64,000 nucleotides of DNA from Cristatella mucedo (GCA_009760855.2 WPIO01000161.1:345001-409000), one strand, 5' to 3'. Shown: positions 24,539 through 36,929, numbered from the stretch's first letter. The notes: generated from the sequence alone by a model not told the origin. A program made the numbers and translations.

Positions 24539-25521
24539 ATGTGAAATGGTCACCAGGGTCCGTAAAGGTTCTGCTTATCAACCCACCTGGTATGAAGCGG
24601 AAGGTACGGCTGAGATCGTTCGTGCCGTCGCCGGGCGTCGACACGTGCCGGGCAGCGACTTTGACTGGGGATGCTTTTGCTTTGGTGTATGCCGCGATTT
24701 CGCATCGGGCATTGCAGAGACGGCACGGCTCAATTTTCAGGACGCTGTCGGCCGTGTGAAAGCGACGCCGACCAAGGACGATCTTCCGGTTGATATGCCA
24801 CCGCTGGTACTCACCTGCATCTGCGATCGACCCAAGGCGTGGGTGAAGTGCATGAGCTGCGGGTATGCCTTCAGAGGCAACTCGCGCCGGAAGTGCCCCG
24901 AGCATCCGAAGGTATGCCGCCTCGAGCGAGAGCTGAGCGAGGCCTTCGGCGCCTCGCGAGCTGAGCAAAGCCGCCGATGCCGCTCGCTCCTAGCACTATG
25001 CTAACAGGGCGCAATGCAGCATCGGCCTGCTCGCGGTGGCCGCTGACGGCTTGCCGGGGCAAGGGCTCTGCTTGAGAGCTTCCCTGACGAATGAACCCGG
25101 AGCTGATGCCATTGATGGCTTTCGCTTGCGGTGCTTTCGTCTCATTCGCTCTCGAACGTGCGCAGCTGTCAGTGATCGATGGAGGCAGCTGGTCTTCCTG
25201 AGCTAGCATTTCCTTTAGTCAGCGCTGCTTGAACTGATCGGCAATAATAACCTCTGCTGCTAAATCGTTGCAACACGAACAGCTGTCTGTACTCTGGCTC
25301 CAGAAATCTCGCAGGTGGTAAAGCTGCTCACACTCTGGTTGTTGCAGCATTGTCTCCTTTTAGGACCTGTCATCTGCTTCCTGTTAAGGACCTTTGACCT
25401 GCCTTTTTTTTAGACATTTAACCTAATGGAGCATTCGGAGTGCCCGAAGTGCAGGAGATCGACTCTCCACGAGCTGCCGATGCCCAGCGTGCATCTCGCC
25501 GCAAATGGGCCCCCCAAGTGA
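24539..25521 (+). CDS. Small zinc-ribbon protein, last three exons
   Basis: Three exons fit in phase. Exon A is 24539-24603 (acceptor GGCAG, donor AAG|GTACGG; enters in phase 1, encodes ...VKWSPGSVKVLLINPPGMKRK). Exon B is 24741-24911 (acceptor TTTTCAG, donor AAG|GTATGC; 57 codons). Exon C is 25414-25521 (acceptor CCTTTTTTTTAG; 35 codons and TGA). Exon B carries TCICD, KCMSCGYAFRG and RKCPEHPK; exon C continues TFNLMEHSECPKC. The spacing CxC, CxxC, CPxHP, LM(D/E)xxxCPxC suggests one compact zinc-binding unit at the C-terminus. I recall this arrangement from small uncharacterised animal proteins but cannot name an orthologue. The N-terminus is unresolved: the candidate exon at 21950 does not join directly because of phase. 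Function unknown; no enzyme motif seen. Confidence is high that these exons belong together, low on role. Confidence 0.65.
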
Positions 25522-26675
25522 TGCGACACTTGTGGCTGCGGTTGCTCAAGTAGAACTAAGCATTTATTTATCTAATTAAAAGACTTTTACTGCGAACGAC
25601 TTTTGCCTCGATACGCCCGTTTTGTGAAAGTACCGTTTTCGCTGCCTCGATGAGGCAGCCGGCAAGCTCAGTGCAGAGGATCGCTATGTGCTGGAAGTGC
25701 ATGCAAGTCATGTGTTGCTGAAATTGTAATCAGAATGCAAGGCGGCAGAATAAGGCAATGGTAATGTCGTTTCGATATGCACTTGCAGACGCCCGACAAG
25801 TAATGGCTCCATTCTGGCGCGGTTAGAGGATATTTACATTTTATACATGTAATGCTGCTACTCCACCGCCAGATAAGCAGGCCATTCCTACTAGTAACAA
25901 AAAGTATAGTCCCGCTTTTGTTCGATTCCATTGGAAGCTATCGTCCTGGCATCCTTACTGTAGCAGCTCCGACTGGCAGCTTATCGGCCACATCAGACCA
26001 CAAGTTCTTCTGTTGCGTAACTAACCCGGGGTTGTGTAGAAGCTCGATTCTATGCTGATAATGAGATTGATTTTACCTATAGTTTTTAGTGCCGTTCCTC
26101 GGTTAGCTTGTCCTATCACTTTCCACACCACATCAGAGTGTACAGTTACGGCGTTTACCCGAAAGTTAATCAGACATGGTGGCCTAGGTTTGCGGGTACT
26201 GTAGGTCTCGGTACCGATGGATCCGCTCAACATTCTAACCCCTCATCACAAGGAACCGTCCTGCCAGGTGTGTTGTACGTATTGATTTATAAAAAAAGGA
26301 GAAATCATCGCAGTATTTCATCATCTAGTACTAGTTCAATACGACAATGCAGCTGACTGCTTATATGCATTATTTCATGGTTGTGAAATCGTTGTTTCTC
26401 GTAATTCGTGTGCATGCCGTCCAGCCACAATTAAAGGTCACAATCTCACGTATACGCTGTCGGCTCCTTTTCGCACATCGTAGCGCAAACGAATCTCATC
26501 CACTCTGCTGTATGCGTCCCTTCCGGTAGCAGCATTCAAGCGTGTCTTGCGAGACCTTAAGGTAACCTTACTTAGACGTTGGTCATCGCAACGAAATACA
26601 CAGGTTCGTATTACCACGGTGTGTTATCGCATCTTACCAGTTTAATACAGTAATGCAGCTGACCACTTATGAGTC
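25522..26675. other. No gene recognised
   Basis: Two mild open frames on + (25852-26058, 26108-26356) lack splice support and similarity. Confidence 0.4.
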
Positions 26676-26679
26676 GAGG

Positions 26680-26790
26680 TAAATGTATTTGGTGGCTGAG
26701 GAGATCGAGCCCCGCGACGTGATGTGAAGCGCCTGCATCAAGATTAAGTTCTCTTAGGGCGCTATACAAATGAGTTATTTTAATTTTGTC
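26680..26790 (+). mobile_element. SINE family A, partial
   Basis: GATCGAGCCCCG (B-box remnant) then GAAGCGCCTGCATCAAGATTAAGTTCTCTTAGGGCGCTATACAAATGAG, the shared 3' block. Confidence 0.65.
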
Positions 26791-26999
26791 TATTGCAGCT
26801 TGTATTGCTGATATTCTCCCCTATATAGTATCATACATACTCAAATTTAATTATACCGAGACAAACCTAACAGTGGAATGCAAATCAAATGCGTCTCATT
26901 ACCTTAAAGCCTCATTCTCAAATTAACTCAGCCAACATATTACAGTTGCCGATACACAGAATCTGGGTATGCTGTTCCAAATTGACCTTTTTCTAGACG

Positions 27000-27130
27000 G
27001 TCACAGCTTCATAATCAAGCATAATATATATGTTACCGCCTATCATTTGGTAATTTTTTCTATACATTTGTAAAGGGCCTAAAAAGATATTCACTTCTCT
27101 GAGGGCGCTATACAAATGTATTATTCTTAT
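27000..27130 (+). mobile_element. LINE 3'-end remnant
   Basis: GTAAAGGGCCTAAAAAGATATTCACTTCTCTGAGGGCGCT then ATACAAATG and an ATTATTCTTATT tail. Confidence 0.65.
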
Positions 27131-27940
27131 TAACTAGCATCCTCTTTAACCAAGTTCAACCTTACATCTTACCTTTCCATACTGAGATATATTACAATAC
27201 GAATCTGCTGCGTTCCTGACAAGCTTACTCTAAGCAAAATTTGCTCCCTTGGCCAGATGCCCTGTGGTTTACTGTATCTGTGACTGCAAGGCTTAAGCTT
27301 AACTGCGGCCTATGGCGGCTGCGACAAGCAAGCAGCCTCCACCCAGGCGCCTAAGCAGCTACCCCTAGCCAACTTTTGATAAGTGCATCCAACTATCCGT
27401 ACGGCGGTCAAGTGACTGAGCTGACAGCTGTCGGGAAATCGAATTATTTTGGCATTTATGCATCCCCACTTATAACCGTAAATTGGTATCAGACAGGCAG
27501 CCCTACTGACCGGAAGAGTGGCACAGCCAACTCAAACCAACCACTCCCAGCGTCGATAATGCTCCCGTCGGCCATAGAGATGCTGGGAAAGCCAGCAGAA
27601 TAACAAGTTACGACTATTTCAGTTATAAGATCTCAAATTAAGTTAGCCCTAGACCAAGCGCTGGAGCAATCCAATCGGTTGCTTTTAATGAAGGCGATCC
27701 TCCGCATCCGTCGAGCGAGCGACGTAGAGAACGAATTTCAAAGTAATCAAGATTAGGGCCTAAGCGAAAGATTCGTTTTGTAGTCGCATGGCAAACTTCG
27801 TCAATGATGGCCGCCAAATATCAAACTCAAAAGCTCTCTCTTAAATTTTAGTCTTCGAATAGGATGCTTGGTCTTAACCCAGCTCTCACTTTTGGGGCAC
27901 GATCTGAAGCCTCGAGCGGGCTATTTCGTAAACATCTGCG
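27131..27940. other. No gene recognised
   Basis: Nothing supportable; one short open frame at 27376-27603 without similarity. Confidence 0.4.
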
Positions 27941-27944
27941 GATT

Positions 27945-28095
27945 TCGCTTGGCCCAGTGGTAAGGTGCTAGCCTTTGCCGACCGAGGTCAAGATCATTGC
28001 AATTGCCGGCCAAGGTTGTGAGCTCGAGCCCGGTAGCATATTTGAAGCACCTGGATAGAGATAGGCCTCTATACAAATAAATCATATTAAATTAA
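27945..28095 (+). mobile_element. tRNA-derived SINE, family A
   Basis: A-box TTGGCCCAGTGGTAAGGTGC, B-box GTGAGCTCGAGCCC, shortened 3' block GAAGCACCTGGATAGAGATAGG ending ATACAAATAAATCAT. Confidence 0.8.
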
Positions 28096-28730
28096 TTATA
28101 TCCTATGCTTGGATAGTACCAACCACAACTTCATCATTCTAAAGTCTTTAAAGATTGCAATCGTAATACCACCTTGGAGATTTAATAATTTTACTACAAA
28201 GAATAATAATTAGTAGTAGTTTGTATAGAAACCTACGAGAACTAAATCTCTATCTAGACACTTTACAGCTTAATGCAAGAAAATAATAACAGGATGCTTT
28301 TATTTCTACCTAGAAGTCAATTTATGTGAGCTTGACAGCTCTGGCAAGAGGAAAGGTTTGCTGTGAAAGGGACTGGACGAGCCTTCATAATCCATGCTCC
28401 AAAATCCATTAGCATCGGCCTTCTCTGCAGCAAGCTCCAAACGGCGAGACTTTTAAGGTTGGCCCTGAACGAGTTGGGCCTAGTCTGGGCCAAAACGACT
28501 TCCTATAATTGCCAATCGAAGAAATGAAAGAAAAGAATCGCTATCAGCCTTCCCAATGCCAGACATTCAAAAGACGAGCAGAACTTGCTGTGGTTCCATC
28601 TGTGCCTGACAGGTAACCTTAGCATGAGTCAAGCCAAGACGGCCGGGTTATGTGACAACCCGGACAGGGTGAGATTTTTTCATCAAGCTCTTTCGACTCA
28701 CACCGTGCCCCTTTGCCTCAGCCTCTCTCC

Positions 28731-28767
<37 letters not shown>

Positions 28768-29080
28768 CATGAAATCTGACTTGGGAGAATGGAAGCATTA
28801 ATAACGGCTAGTTAAACAGACATGGACCTCAAACACCCCTGATAATAAATGGGGGCTCCTAACGAGTAGGTCATACAGGGCAACGGCTGAACCAACGGAA
28901 GGGCATGTTGTCAAAAATCAGGCTATATGTTGCACGTCGGTGGCCTTTCAACACTGGCTGTATTTCGCCTGCAGTAAAGCACTCTAGTCGACCGGGTGGA
29001 TTTTGTCAAAGCAGGCAACTTAGCGAATGACGCTAGCCACACATTGGCGACAGGCTTCCTTTCTTTCTCGGACGACCTAA
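28096..29080. other. No gene recognised; short (CT)n at 28737-28762
   Basis: Probably the 3' flank of the minus-strand lectin gene; no clear AATAAA close behind its stop codon was seen. Confidence 0.4.
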
Positions 29081-31696
29081 TCAACGAAGCCGGCATACGA
29101 ACGGCCTCGGCACGGAGCACGGCGATGCCCGAAAGTAAGCGGCCCAGCTGTCGATGCTCACACCGCCCGGAATCGGCAGCAGCGTTGCGCACAGCTTCCT
29201 GTCGACGAGCAGTGCTTGTGCCATCCATTGTTCGACGAAGGTGTTGACGTGGCTGCTCACGTTAGGACGTTGGAAAAGCAGAACGGCAGGCGAGCCGTCA
29301 GACCACAGCTGAAACGCAGATCGAGCCCCACTTGGCTTTTAAGCTATCTTGGGCGACTTCGAGGACCAGCAACGAAGCAAGTCAATCTAACTTCCTGGCA
29401 CTCGAGGCAAGGCTTCATCCAAATCCTGATCCACAGGCCGGTCGGATTCAACGATTAGCGGCTTTTTACAGCCGGTGCAAGGATAGCCGAAGCTCATTTG
29501 CACTCGCGAGGCGTTTCGATCGATCTCGAAAGCCCTGGATGCTCGCAAACCGAAAGGGCTACTGGCTTTTAGAGATGGCAGTAGCAGCAGCAGCAGCAGC
29601 AGCAGAGGGCTCCACCGCAAAAGCAGCAACAGCAGCAGGGGACTCCACCGTCACAGTATCGGCTCTTACCCAAGGCGACGCACTTAGGAACGTCAACCGA
29701 ACGTCGTCAGCTTCGTTGGCTCTCTCTGTCGACGGATCGTTTTCTGTCAAGCTGTAGGTAAGAAGATTGTTGTAGGCTCCGATGTAAAACGATGCGAGCT
29801 CGCTACCGTCGTCGAAACCAGCAGCCTGGCTGAGCATCACGCGTTCGCCTAGGAGAACCGGTTCAAAAAAAACCTTCACGGGCCGAATTCGGCATAAGCG
29901 AGCGATAAGGGACCGACGTTCCGGCGGCTTCAGCTAACGGCGATCTTACAAGGAGGCGTGTCGGCGGTAGCTCCTGGCATCGAGAGAGGGACTCTCGCAC
30001 TCACAAACGGAGCTGAGTGCGTTGAGCAGCACATCCGGCACATCGGACATGCTGTACATTGAATATCCGGCCCCTTGGATCATTGGCCATTCGATCATCT
30101 GGCCCGTCGTTCACTTCTCACGCATACAGATTCGGTATGTCTGCTTGTGGTACGTCTGTGGCTCCTCGATAGTAATTTGGGCCGGCTCACGGCACGTTCA
30201 TGCCCCGAAACTTGTGTCCCAATTAGGGGTTTCTTGACACCCTGGCAAGCTTGGGCCAACAGAACGAAGCAAACGCAGGCATTCTTACTTAAGCTGGGGC
30301 CGCTGCAACCGTGCACGGGCTAACTGAAGGACTCCGACTTTTCATACTTGGATCAGAGGTTTGGGATGCCCAGGGAGCCACAAAAGTCTCCAGGGACAGT
30401 GTGCCAATAGTTAACAAGCAGTCCGAAATGTCCCACGCCTGTCCATTCTCTTACGACATCGTAAGACCACATCGGCTATACAGTCAAGTCTGCCGACTTT
30501 CAGCTACGTAGCACTGCAAATATTCGGGACCAATAAGATAGGGATGCCGAATCCAAGTTGATCCATGAGTTTTCGTGACGTTCCGTCTCAACTCGACTTC
30601 CGTCATAACTCACTGCTTGCTGGTATACCGGCCTGTGCAATCAGGCGCTTACGGATGGTGCAAAACTCTACATGCTAGGCGTATCTGACGTAAACTTTGC
30701 AGTTTCCGGGTCGGACTGCTTCTCACCTTTTGAACTGCACCGGGTTCCCCAAAGAGCAGAGGACTTAAAGGTTTGCGTCACTCACTTGCCTCACGTCCCT
30801 TCATTCTCTTACTTCAGCTACTGGGCTAATGTACTCTACTATACTCCCATATCCCAGGTATCATACCAAGGCTCTTCAGAATTAAATCGGCTAGCTGTGC
30901 CATGAACCAACCACAAATCCTTTGGAGACCGGGCCTTTAGTTATTACGTTTCAAAAGCTTGTAACTCACTCCCGACTGAGGCTTAAACATCTGACACGGG
31001 GACATTTTTTAAACAGGAACTAAAACGCGCCTGCTTCTTGCGGCGTTTAGTGGGCACCTTGCGATTCTCTATTTGTGTGTGCCTACGTAAGCTGACACCG
31101 TGAATGTTATCAATAATGACAGCATTGACACACCTTCCTTTACAAAACGTGTAAAGTGCTTCGAATGAGATTTAGTTCTCAGAGGGTGCTGTGTAAATAT
31201 GTGTGACTCCTACTAAGTCTGAGTTAATTTTCCTTCAGGCAGAAGAAAGGATGGGGGTCACCGACCTTTGTCCACTGCGTGGGCGACGTCGAGCATGAGC
31301 TGGTCGGTGGAGGGCGTAGCCAGCCCGGTGCCGAGCAGCTCCTTGCAATGTGCGTCCGCATCGCTCCAGTTCTTCCACTTGCTTTTGTGAGCCACGGCGC
31401 AATGATGGCCCGGTGAGTCGCTTTTTCGAACAGCTAGGGAACACACTGCAATAAAAAAAAGAGGTGCTGCAGCATTCGAGTTGAAATTTAGCCAGACGTA
31501 GCCCCCCCCCCGTCACCTAGCAGTGAGCTGTGCTGCGAGATTTAGATGAAGGCAAGTGGTGGTTCTGTATTTGGAAATTAATTGCTTACCTGCAGCCTCC
31601 GCTAAGGGCCCTCACACGCGTTCACCCATTCACGCACACCAGGCTGCAGTAGACGGCTAATGAGCTAACCTGCTTGCTTGGACGAGCCGTAGCAGT

Positions 31697-31765
<69 letters not shown>

Positions 31766-31975
31766 CACACTTTCTGGCCATCGGTTTAAATTACTGCAGC
31801 TGTCGAGGCCTTGGAAGGAGCGCCAGCTTTCCCTCTGGGCGAGCCTTCCCACTGGGCATTGCTCCCCGACTAAGTTCGAGTGGCTAGGGCAGTCAGTTCG
31901 GGCTGATGTCTTACCTTGGCTGGTGGAGGCTTGTGCGGTCAACGTCGCTGCCTGAATCAGACAAAAGAGCAGCAT
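29081..31975 (-). CDS. Secreted C-type lectin (CTLD) gene
   Basis: Exon 1 (31915-31975) starts with ATG, A at -3, and encodes a signal peptide (MLLFCLIQAATLTAQA), ending in donor G|GTAAGA. Exon 2 (31266-31445; acceptor ATTGCAG, donor G|GTCGGT) joins in phase 1 and encodes the first half of a C-type lectin-like domain: GHHCAVAHKSKWKNW, SDADAHCKE, LGTGLATPS. The last exon (29081-29308; acceptor GTTTCAG, stop TGA) encodes the second half: WSDGSPA, KLCATLLPIPGG, WAAYFRASPCSVPRPFVCR, with the expected three Cys. A further exon at 29670-29933 (88 codons, donor GG|GTAAGA) joins the last exon in phase 0 and contains ASFYIGAYNN. Exon 2 leaves phase 1, so at least one small exon between 29934 and 31265 is missing from my model. 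WSDGSP-type rather than EPN/QPD sugar-binding residues are seen, so ligand preference is open. A TA/CA microsatellite lies in intron 1 and a LINE in a later intron. Role inferred: secreted recognition or coat protein. Confidence 0.7.
30455..31210 (+). mobile_element. CR1/L2-like LINE, 3' fragment, in lectin intron
   Basis: Begins near ACCACATCGGCTATACAGTC, has CTGTGCAATCAGGCGCTTAC and the later C-terminal landmarks in decayed form, and ends AAAGTGCTTCGAATGAGATTTAGTTCTCAGAGGGTGCT. Antisense to the lectin gene. Confidence 0.75.
31698..31756. repeat. (TA)n(CA)n microsatellite
   Basis: About 17 TA units then about 12 CA units, inside intron 1 of the lectin gene. Confidence 0.98.
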
Positions 31976-32334
31976 TTTCGACTTGGGCTGCTGCACTAAT
32001 CTGCAAGACAAGGCGATGCTCGTTTTGCGACTAAGCAAAGCGAAGGTCAGTGTGGCGGGCGCATTCACACGAGAACCAGCTAGACGGCTATGGCTATTGC
32101 ACGTAGAACGATTTAGCTTGTGCCGGCTCCCACACGAACGTGCACCCACGCAAAACCCAGCGTAGTGAAGTCAGTTGTAGCTGGCATCGCCAGCTTAGTT
32201 CGGCTCTGCGGACTACTCTGAAGCTTTCAGGCGGCGGCAGTAGCGGTGTCGGCGGAATGCGCTTACCGAATCGGCTTACATCCATGAGACTTTTTCACCT
32301 GTGTTCGCACATCAGGTCCCCGCATTAAGTGGGC

Positions 32335-32420
32335 AAATACAGGATTGCCTGTTGCACGAATAGAACCCACGACCTGGATCGCCGAGTGCAAGCAGCATCT
32401 AACCCTTAGCTTAGACCGGG
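32335..32420 (-). mobile_element. SINE family B, partial head
   Basis: GGATTGCCTGTTGCACGAATAGAACCCACGACCTGG: reversed B-box and adjoining tRNA-like segment; tail missing. Confidence 0.5.
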
Positions 32421-32984
32421 GTGGGGAGGAGGGGGCATGCATACTCGGGCTTTGAGTCTCCCCCCCAGCATGTCAAGCACTTGTCATTGAGCCGATGGCC
32501 ACGCTGCATAGACGCATTAGAGCGGCTCACCTTTGCATAGCCGCGATAGCAGCGATGTTTTGCTGGGGGGGGGTGGATGGCTGATTGGGAAGTACTAAAG
32601 CGGGTTTGACATTCTGACTGCGTATAATAGTGATATCGATACGTGATTTTGAATGTACGCCGTACCAGAGTCCTGTAAAAAGAGACCGAAGTCGCAAATC
32701 GATGGATCATAAGGGGAAATGAACTAGGATCCAACTATATGGCCCTCGGATCTAAAAGGATACTGTTCGACATCCTAAAGATGTCGGGGATATCCGACAT
32801 CTAGTGAAGGCCCTTCAAAGGTCTCGGAGCTGAAGGCAGAAGTAACTCGAAGAGCGTCGCAGGAGGACAATAAGCTCGGGTGCGGCAGAGGAGTTTCTAG
32901 AAGAACAAACGACTTCCGTAAAAAACCCGCGGTTTCTTCCGCCCTGTCATTTTGGTTGGGCGAGTCTTTCGTAGCAAAAAACCG
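32421..32984. other. No gene recognised
   Basis: Runs of G/C at 32460 and 32565; nothing else supported. Confidence 0.4.
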
Positions 32985-33105
32985 GAGTCGAGGGTACGCA
33001 TCCTGCAGTAGGCCAATCCTTTATTGCCAACTACAAGTGGTGGTGATAGCCTATAAGACTCTTTAGCAGCTATACAAATGAGACTGTTAAATCAGCAAAG
33101 ATATT
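32985..33105 (+). mobile_element. SINE family B, body and tail
   Basis: CCTTTATTGCCAACTACAAGTGGTGGTGATAGCC, then GACTCTTTAGCAGCTATACAAATGAGACTGTTAAATCAGC, the family B tail. Confidence 0.7.
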
Positions 33106-33109
33106 TTAC

Positions 33110-35030
33110 TAAGCAAAAGCTTGAGAAAGCATAAAAAGATCAGGATTTATGTCCATCGTCAAGCATATGAAACCTACTGTCGATCATACCAATCCATCCT
33201 AGCTAAGGCCAAGAGCAGCTTCGATAAAAATATTCTTTAATCGCAGATGCACAATCCAAAAATGCTTATGTTTACGATCAATCATCTCCTTAACCGCTCA
33301 AAGGTTAGTTCCTTAGCCACTGATCCTTGTGGTGATCTATCTGATCGTTTCTCTGGCTTCTTTGTCAGCAAAATAGACAAGATCAGAGTCCATCCCTAGG
33401 GTAGCAAAATCTCCTCTGGACTCGTGTCCCTCAATACCGGGCAGAACCTCAGTGTCTACATTCAAGGATTCCACGAGTGACCTCATCCTGAAATTCATCT
33501 CCCAATCATAGAAGACTACTAGTCATCTAGACCTTGCTCTAGCTATCCTACTTTTCTGATCCATAGACCTGCTCCCATCACGTACAACATAATAAATATG
33601 CTCTCAGCTTCAGGTCAAGTCCAAACACTTTTCAAAAAGGTTGTAGTCAGGCAACTTATTAAGAAAGCAATACCTGACTAGAAGATCTTGAGCTAATTCC
33701 ACCCAGACTCCCTCGTACCGTTCATGTCAGAGGCACTGGACCAAGTTGTGGCAGACCAGGTGCTCCTATATTGAAACTTCAATTTTAGTAAGTAAGTTCC
33801 AGCCTGGTTTTAGACCTAAACACTTAAGGAAAATGTCAGCATTGCTTCGAGTGTATCACGACCTTATCAGCAATGCAGACTTACGTAAAGTCTCTCTGCT
33901 GGTTCTGTATGATCTTTCGGCAGCATTTGATACTATTGATTACCTTTTGCTGATTATATTTAATTTTATTTGTATTGATCACCAAGTTTTTTTGAGCACC
34001 TCTCATCTTGCCCGGACATCACTGGCCCAGCACTAAAAATGGTTCAGGTCCTATCTCAGTAGAAAACTCCAGAGTATTGATGTGAACGAATAGAGATCAT
34101 ACAATGAACCCCTGAAGTACGGTGCACCTCAGGGCTCTGTGTTTTGTCCACTACTTTTACAGTTTATCTTCTTCTTCTTACCGATGTGACCACCAAGCAC
34201 AAGCTAGCTAGGATTTCACTTCTCTGCAGACGAAACTCAGTTGCACCTTCGCTTTACTCCCTCCCAGCCTTTCTTTCGAGTTCTCTCAACTCCCTTGCCG
34301 CATGTATACATTGCTGACATCCGCTCATGAATGGCAGCAAACCTTCTCAAATTGAATGATGATAAAGCCAACTTACTAGTTATGGGCAAACCAAGTGTGA
34401 CTGAGAAATTGGAAAGATTACTGCTCAAAATCGGCTTTGTCAGCACATCTGTTGAATTTGCACGAAATCTAGGTGTCCTTTTCCTAAAGTGACCTTTCAA
34501 TAGACAACCACATTAGCTCCACAATCAAGTCTGCCTATTTTCAGCTACATAACATTGCTAAAAATTCGGCCTTGCTTAGACAGGAATACTCCATCAAAAT
34601 TGGTTCGTGCATTTGTGACATTCCATCTCTACTCTTATAATGGGTCTGCCGGACTTTCCAATCAGGCGCTTACTTGCGGTGAAAAACTCTGCAGCTAGGC
34701 TTGTCTGTCGTGAGTTTTTCAGATACCACATCGCACCATTTCTAGCTGACCTTCACTGGCTCCTAGTCAAGCTGCGTATACTTAAGGTTCTGTCACTCAC
34801 TTTCAGGTTCCTTTATTCTTTGGCTCCAGCCGACCTATCAGCACTACTTCCCCACCAGGCTAGGCACCGTAACACCCACTTTTCTAATCCAATTGTTTAG
34901 CTGTACGCACCTAAAATCCTCTGGAGACCGTGACGTCACGATATCCCCTGACTTGAGATGTAAAAAGAAGCTAAAAATGCACCGTTTGTCAGAGCACAGC
35001 ATTTATTGGGCTCTTTTTTTGCGATACCAT
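33110..35030 (+). mobile_element. CR1/L2-like LINE, long degenerate copy
   Basis: The most 5'-extended copy here. Before the RT core: LLNRSKVSSLATDP, SDRFSGFFVSKIDKIR. RT core pieces: FQPGFRPKH, ALLRVYHDLISNADL, VLYDLSAAFDTID (motif A), GAPQGSV-like segment, and a decayed FYADD region (ETQLHLRF). Then MAANLLKLNDDK, KPSVTEKLERL and the C-terminal NSAARLVCRE. Many stops and frameshifts; it ends near 35030 without the usual tail. Confidence 0.85.
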
Positions 35031-35039
35031 TACGGACTG

Positions 35040-36635
35040 TTCGGGTCGATATTCGAAGCTAACACAAGACAGAACAACAGAAGACGACCCGTCCACGCAA
35101 TGCTGTCACGCCGTACGACACGCTGCCTCGCCGTACGGCACGGCGACAGTGCGTGTACTGCTGAGGGCGAGTGAGGTCACACGCAGACGGCTACAGGTCA
35201 CGTTTCCAGAGCGGGGTACGCCGTCAGACTAGCGTCTTTTCGTCGCCCAGGTCATGGAATTTTTTGAGACCGGCAAGCTGCGGGCTCCTATTGACCAAGC
35301 GAGCGCACGCGGCGGTCCTCTACTGGCGAGCTAACACTGCGCTCGCCTCCGACGGAGCAGCAACCAAGCTACGGCCGACCAAGGCCGTAGCACGGCCAAG
35401 GTCGGCCGTAGCAGCTGGCAGCAGCGCGAATATAAAGACGATTTCAGTGGGCGCCAATAACTAGCAGCAACCGCGGTAACCGGAGGGCCGCCAGATGCGG
35501 GGCAACCAGCGCGCGCGCCCATCCCAAGCCCGCGAGCGCCCGCCGCGAGAGGTCCGGACGAGGACTCGTCTCGGGACTCGGTGCGGGCCGTCCGTCGCTT
35601 CGACCCGGCGACGGCGGCGGCGGCGCGCGGCGAGCGGAGAACTCCTCTAAGTCACGGGCGCGCGTCCGGGAAACGTAAAAAGCTCCGCGTAGGAGCCACC
35701 GCTTCGCGTAGGTGCATATATCGCTGGGACCGACGACCGGCGAGACGCTACACTGCGCGGCCGGCGCGGCCAACGACACTTACTCAGCGCGCCGCGCGAA
35801 CGGCGGAAGCGCTCGCTAGGAGTCGAGACGGCAGCTCCGCGCGGACGAAAAATGGCAGAGACACGAAGCTCGGGAGCAGGCTGACGGACGGGACGACGTG
35901 CCGAGGGTCGTCACATGACCCGCGCAGGGATAGGCTGCAGCGGCGGCTGCTAGCCCTGGAGAGCAGAGCTACCCAGGAATGCAGAGCGAGGCAGCCGACG
36001 CTGCGACGCGACGTTGCGCGCGAGCGAGAGTGAGAGCAGCAGCGGGTCGGCACCTACCGGATGAAGGCACCTACCGGATGTGCCGCTGCACGATTACGGC
36101 ACCGCACCGTAAATCCCACGTCGCTACAGAGCTACGCGTGGTAATGGCATTTGAAACTCCTATTGCGCGATTTTAGAACCTCATATTGCACGATGCGTGA
36201 AACGATATCGCATTTACAGTTCAAAAATAAATCGTATGTCAACAAGTCGCGAGTAGACGCGAGCTGGGTCAAGCTGCCGTGCAACGGCCGCAATTTACCG
36301 GAGAGCGGAGAGTTTAACGTCGCTAGATAAGTCCAATAACCCGGTTTATTCTGTGTCTTTGCCCAGCCTGTAAAGCGCTCGAGCTTCGGGACCCAGATTG
36401 CGGGTTTGAGTCCTGCAGCAGCAGACAGGCCAGTAGTGCCCACTATAGCTGCAAAGGCAACTTACTGCCGTAATGTAAACAAGGCTGTTGAATCAGCGTC
36501 GACATTTACTTTGTTTTACCCGGTAAATAGGGAGGAAAGTGCGGTGCTTCAGCTCTTTGCCCGAGTGAGCTTCTAATTAGCGAATTCAGAGCACACAGTC
36601 ATACGCACTCGCACTTGTGTGTGCAGCAGCATTGA
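35040..36635. other. CpG-rich region, possible promoter or 5' exon
   Basis: Very GC-rich 35150-36060 with a TATA-like ATATAAAG at about 35429. A short ATG frame (MQSEAADAATRRCARAR) at 35979 ends at a donor-like GTGAGA. The terminal exon at 37420 is on the same strand, but I cannot connect them. A tRNA-like SINE head is visible at 36350-36440. Confidence 0.35.
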
Positions 36636-36639
36636 CGCG

Positions 36640-36722
36640 GTGCACTGCAGCCGTTGCCTAGAAAGATGCCAAGTTCTGCGAAGACGCTATATAAATATAT
36701 TATTATTATTATTATTATTGTT
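36640..36722 (+). mobile_element. LINE 3' end with ATT tail
   Basis: TGCCTAGAAAGATGCCAAGTTCTGCGAAGACGCTATATAAA then about six ATT units. Confidence 0.7.
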
Positions 36723-36929
36723 ACAGCCAGTGCTTCTTGCACCTAACAGCTGGCCTTAAGCTCGACTTTTAGACCTTTTGCAGTCATAAATCACTTAAAA
36801 AAAATAAAGCCGCTTCCCTCTGGGGTTCGTATTGTTGAAGTCGGAACGAAATCTGAGGGCGGCGGGCTCGCCGCACTTTTTTTTTAAATGGCGCGACAAT
36901 TGTGGATTGGTTGAATTTATAAATTTGAA

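Noticed and set aside
29387-29629. Minus-strand frame with a Leu-rich start resembling a signal peptide
   Set aside because: The Leu run comes from a CTG/AGC repeat; it falls in an intron of the lectin model whose flanking exons join in phase without it.
35444-36053. Long Arg/Pro/Ala frames on both strands
   Set aside because: Typical of CpG-rich DNA; no domain, and both strands are equally open.
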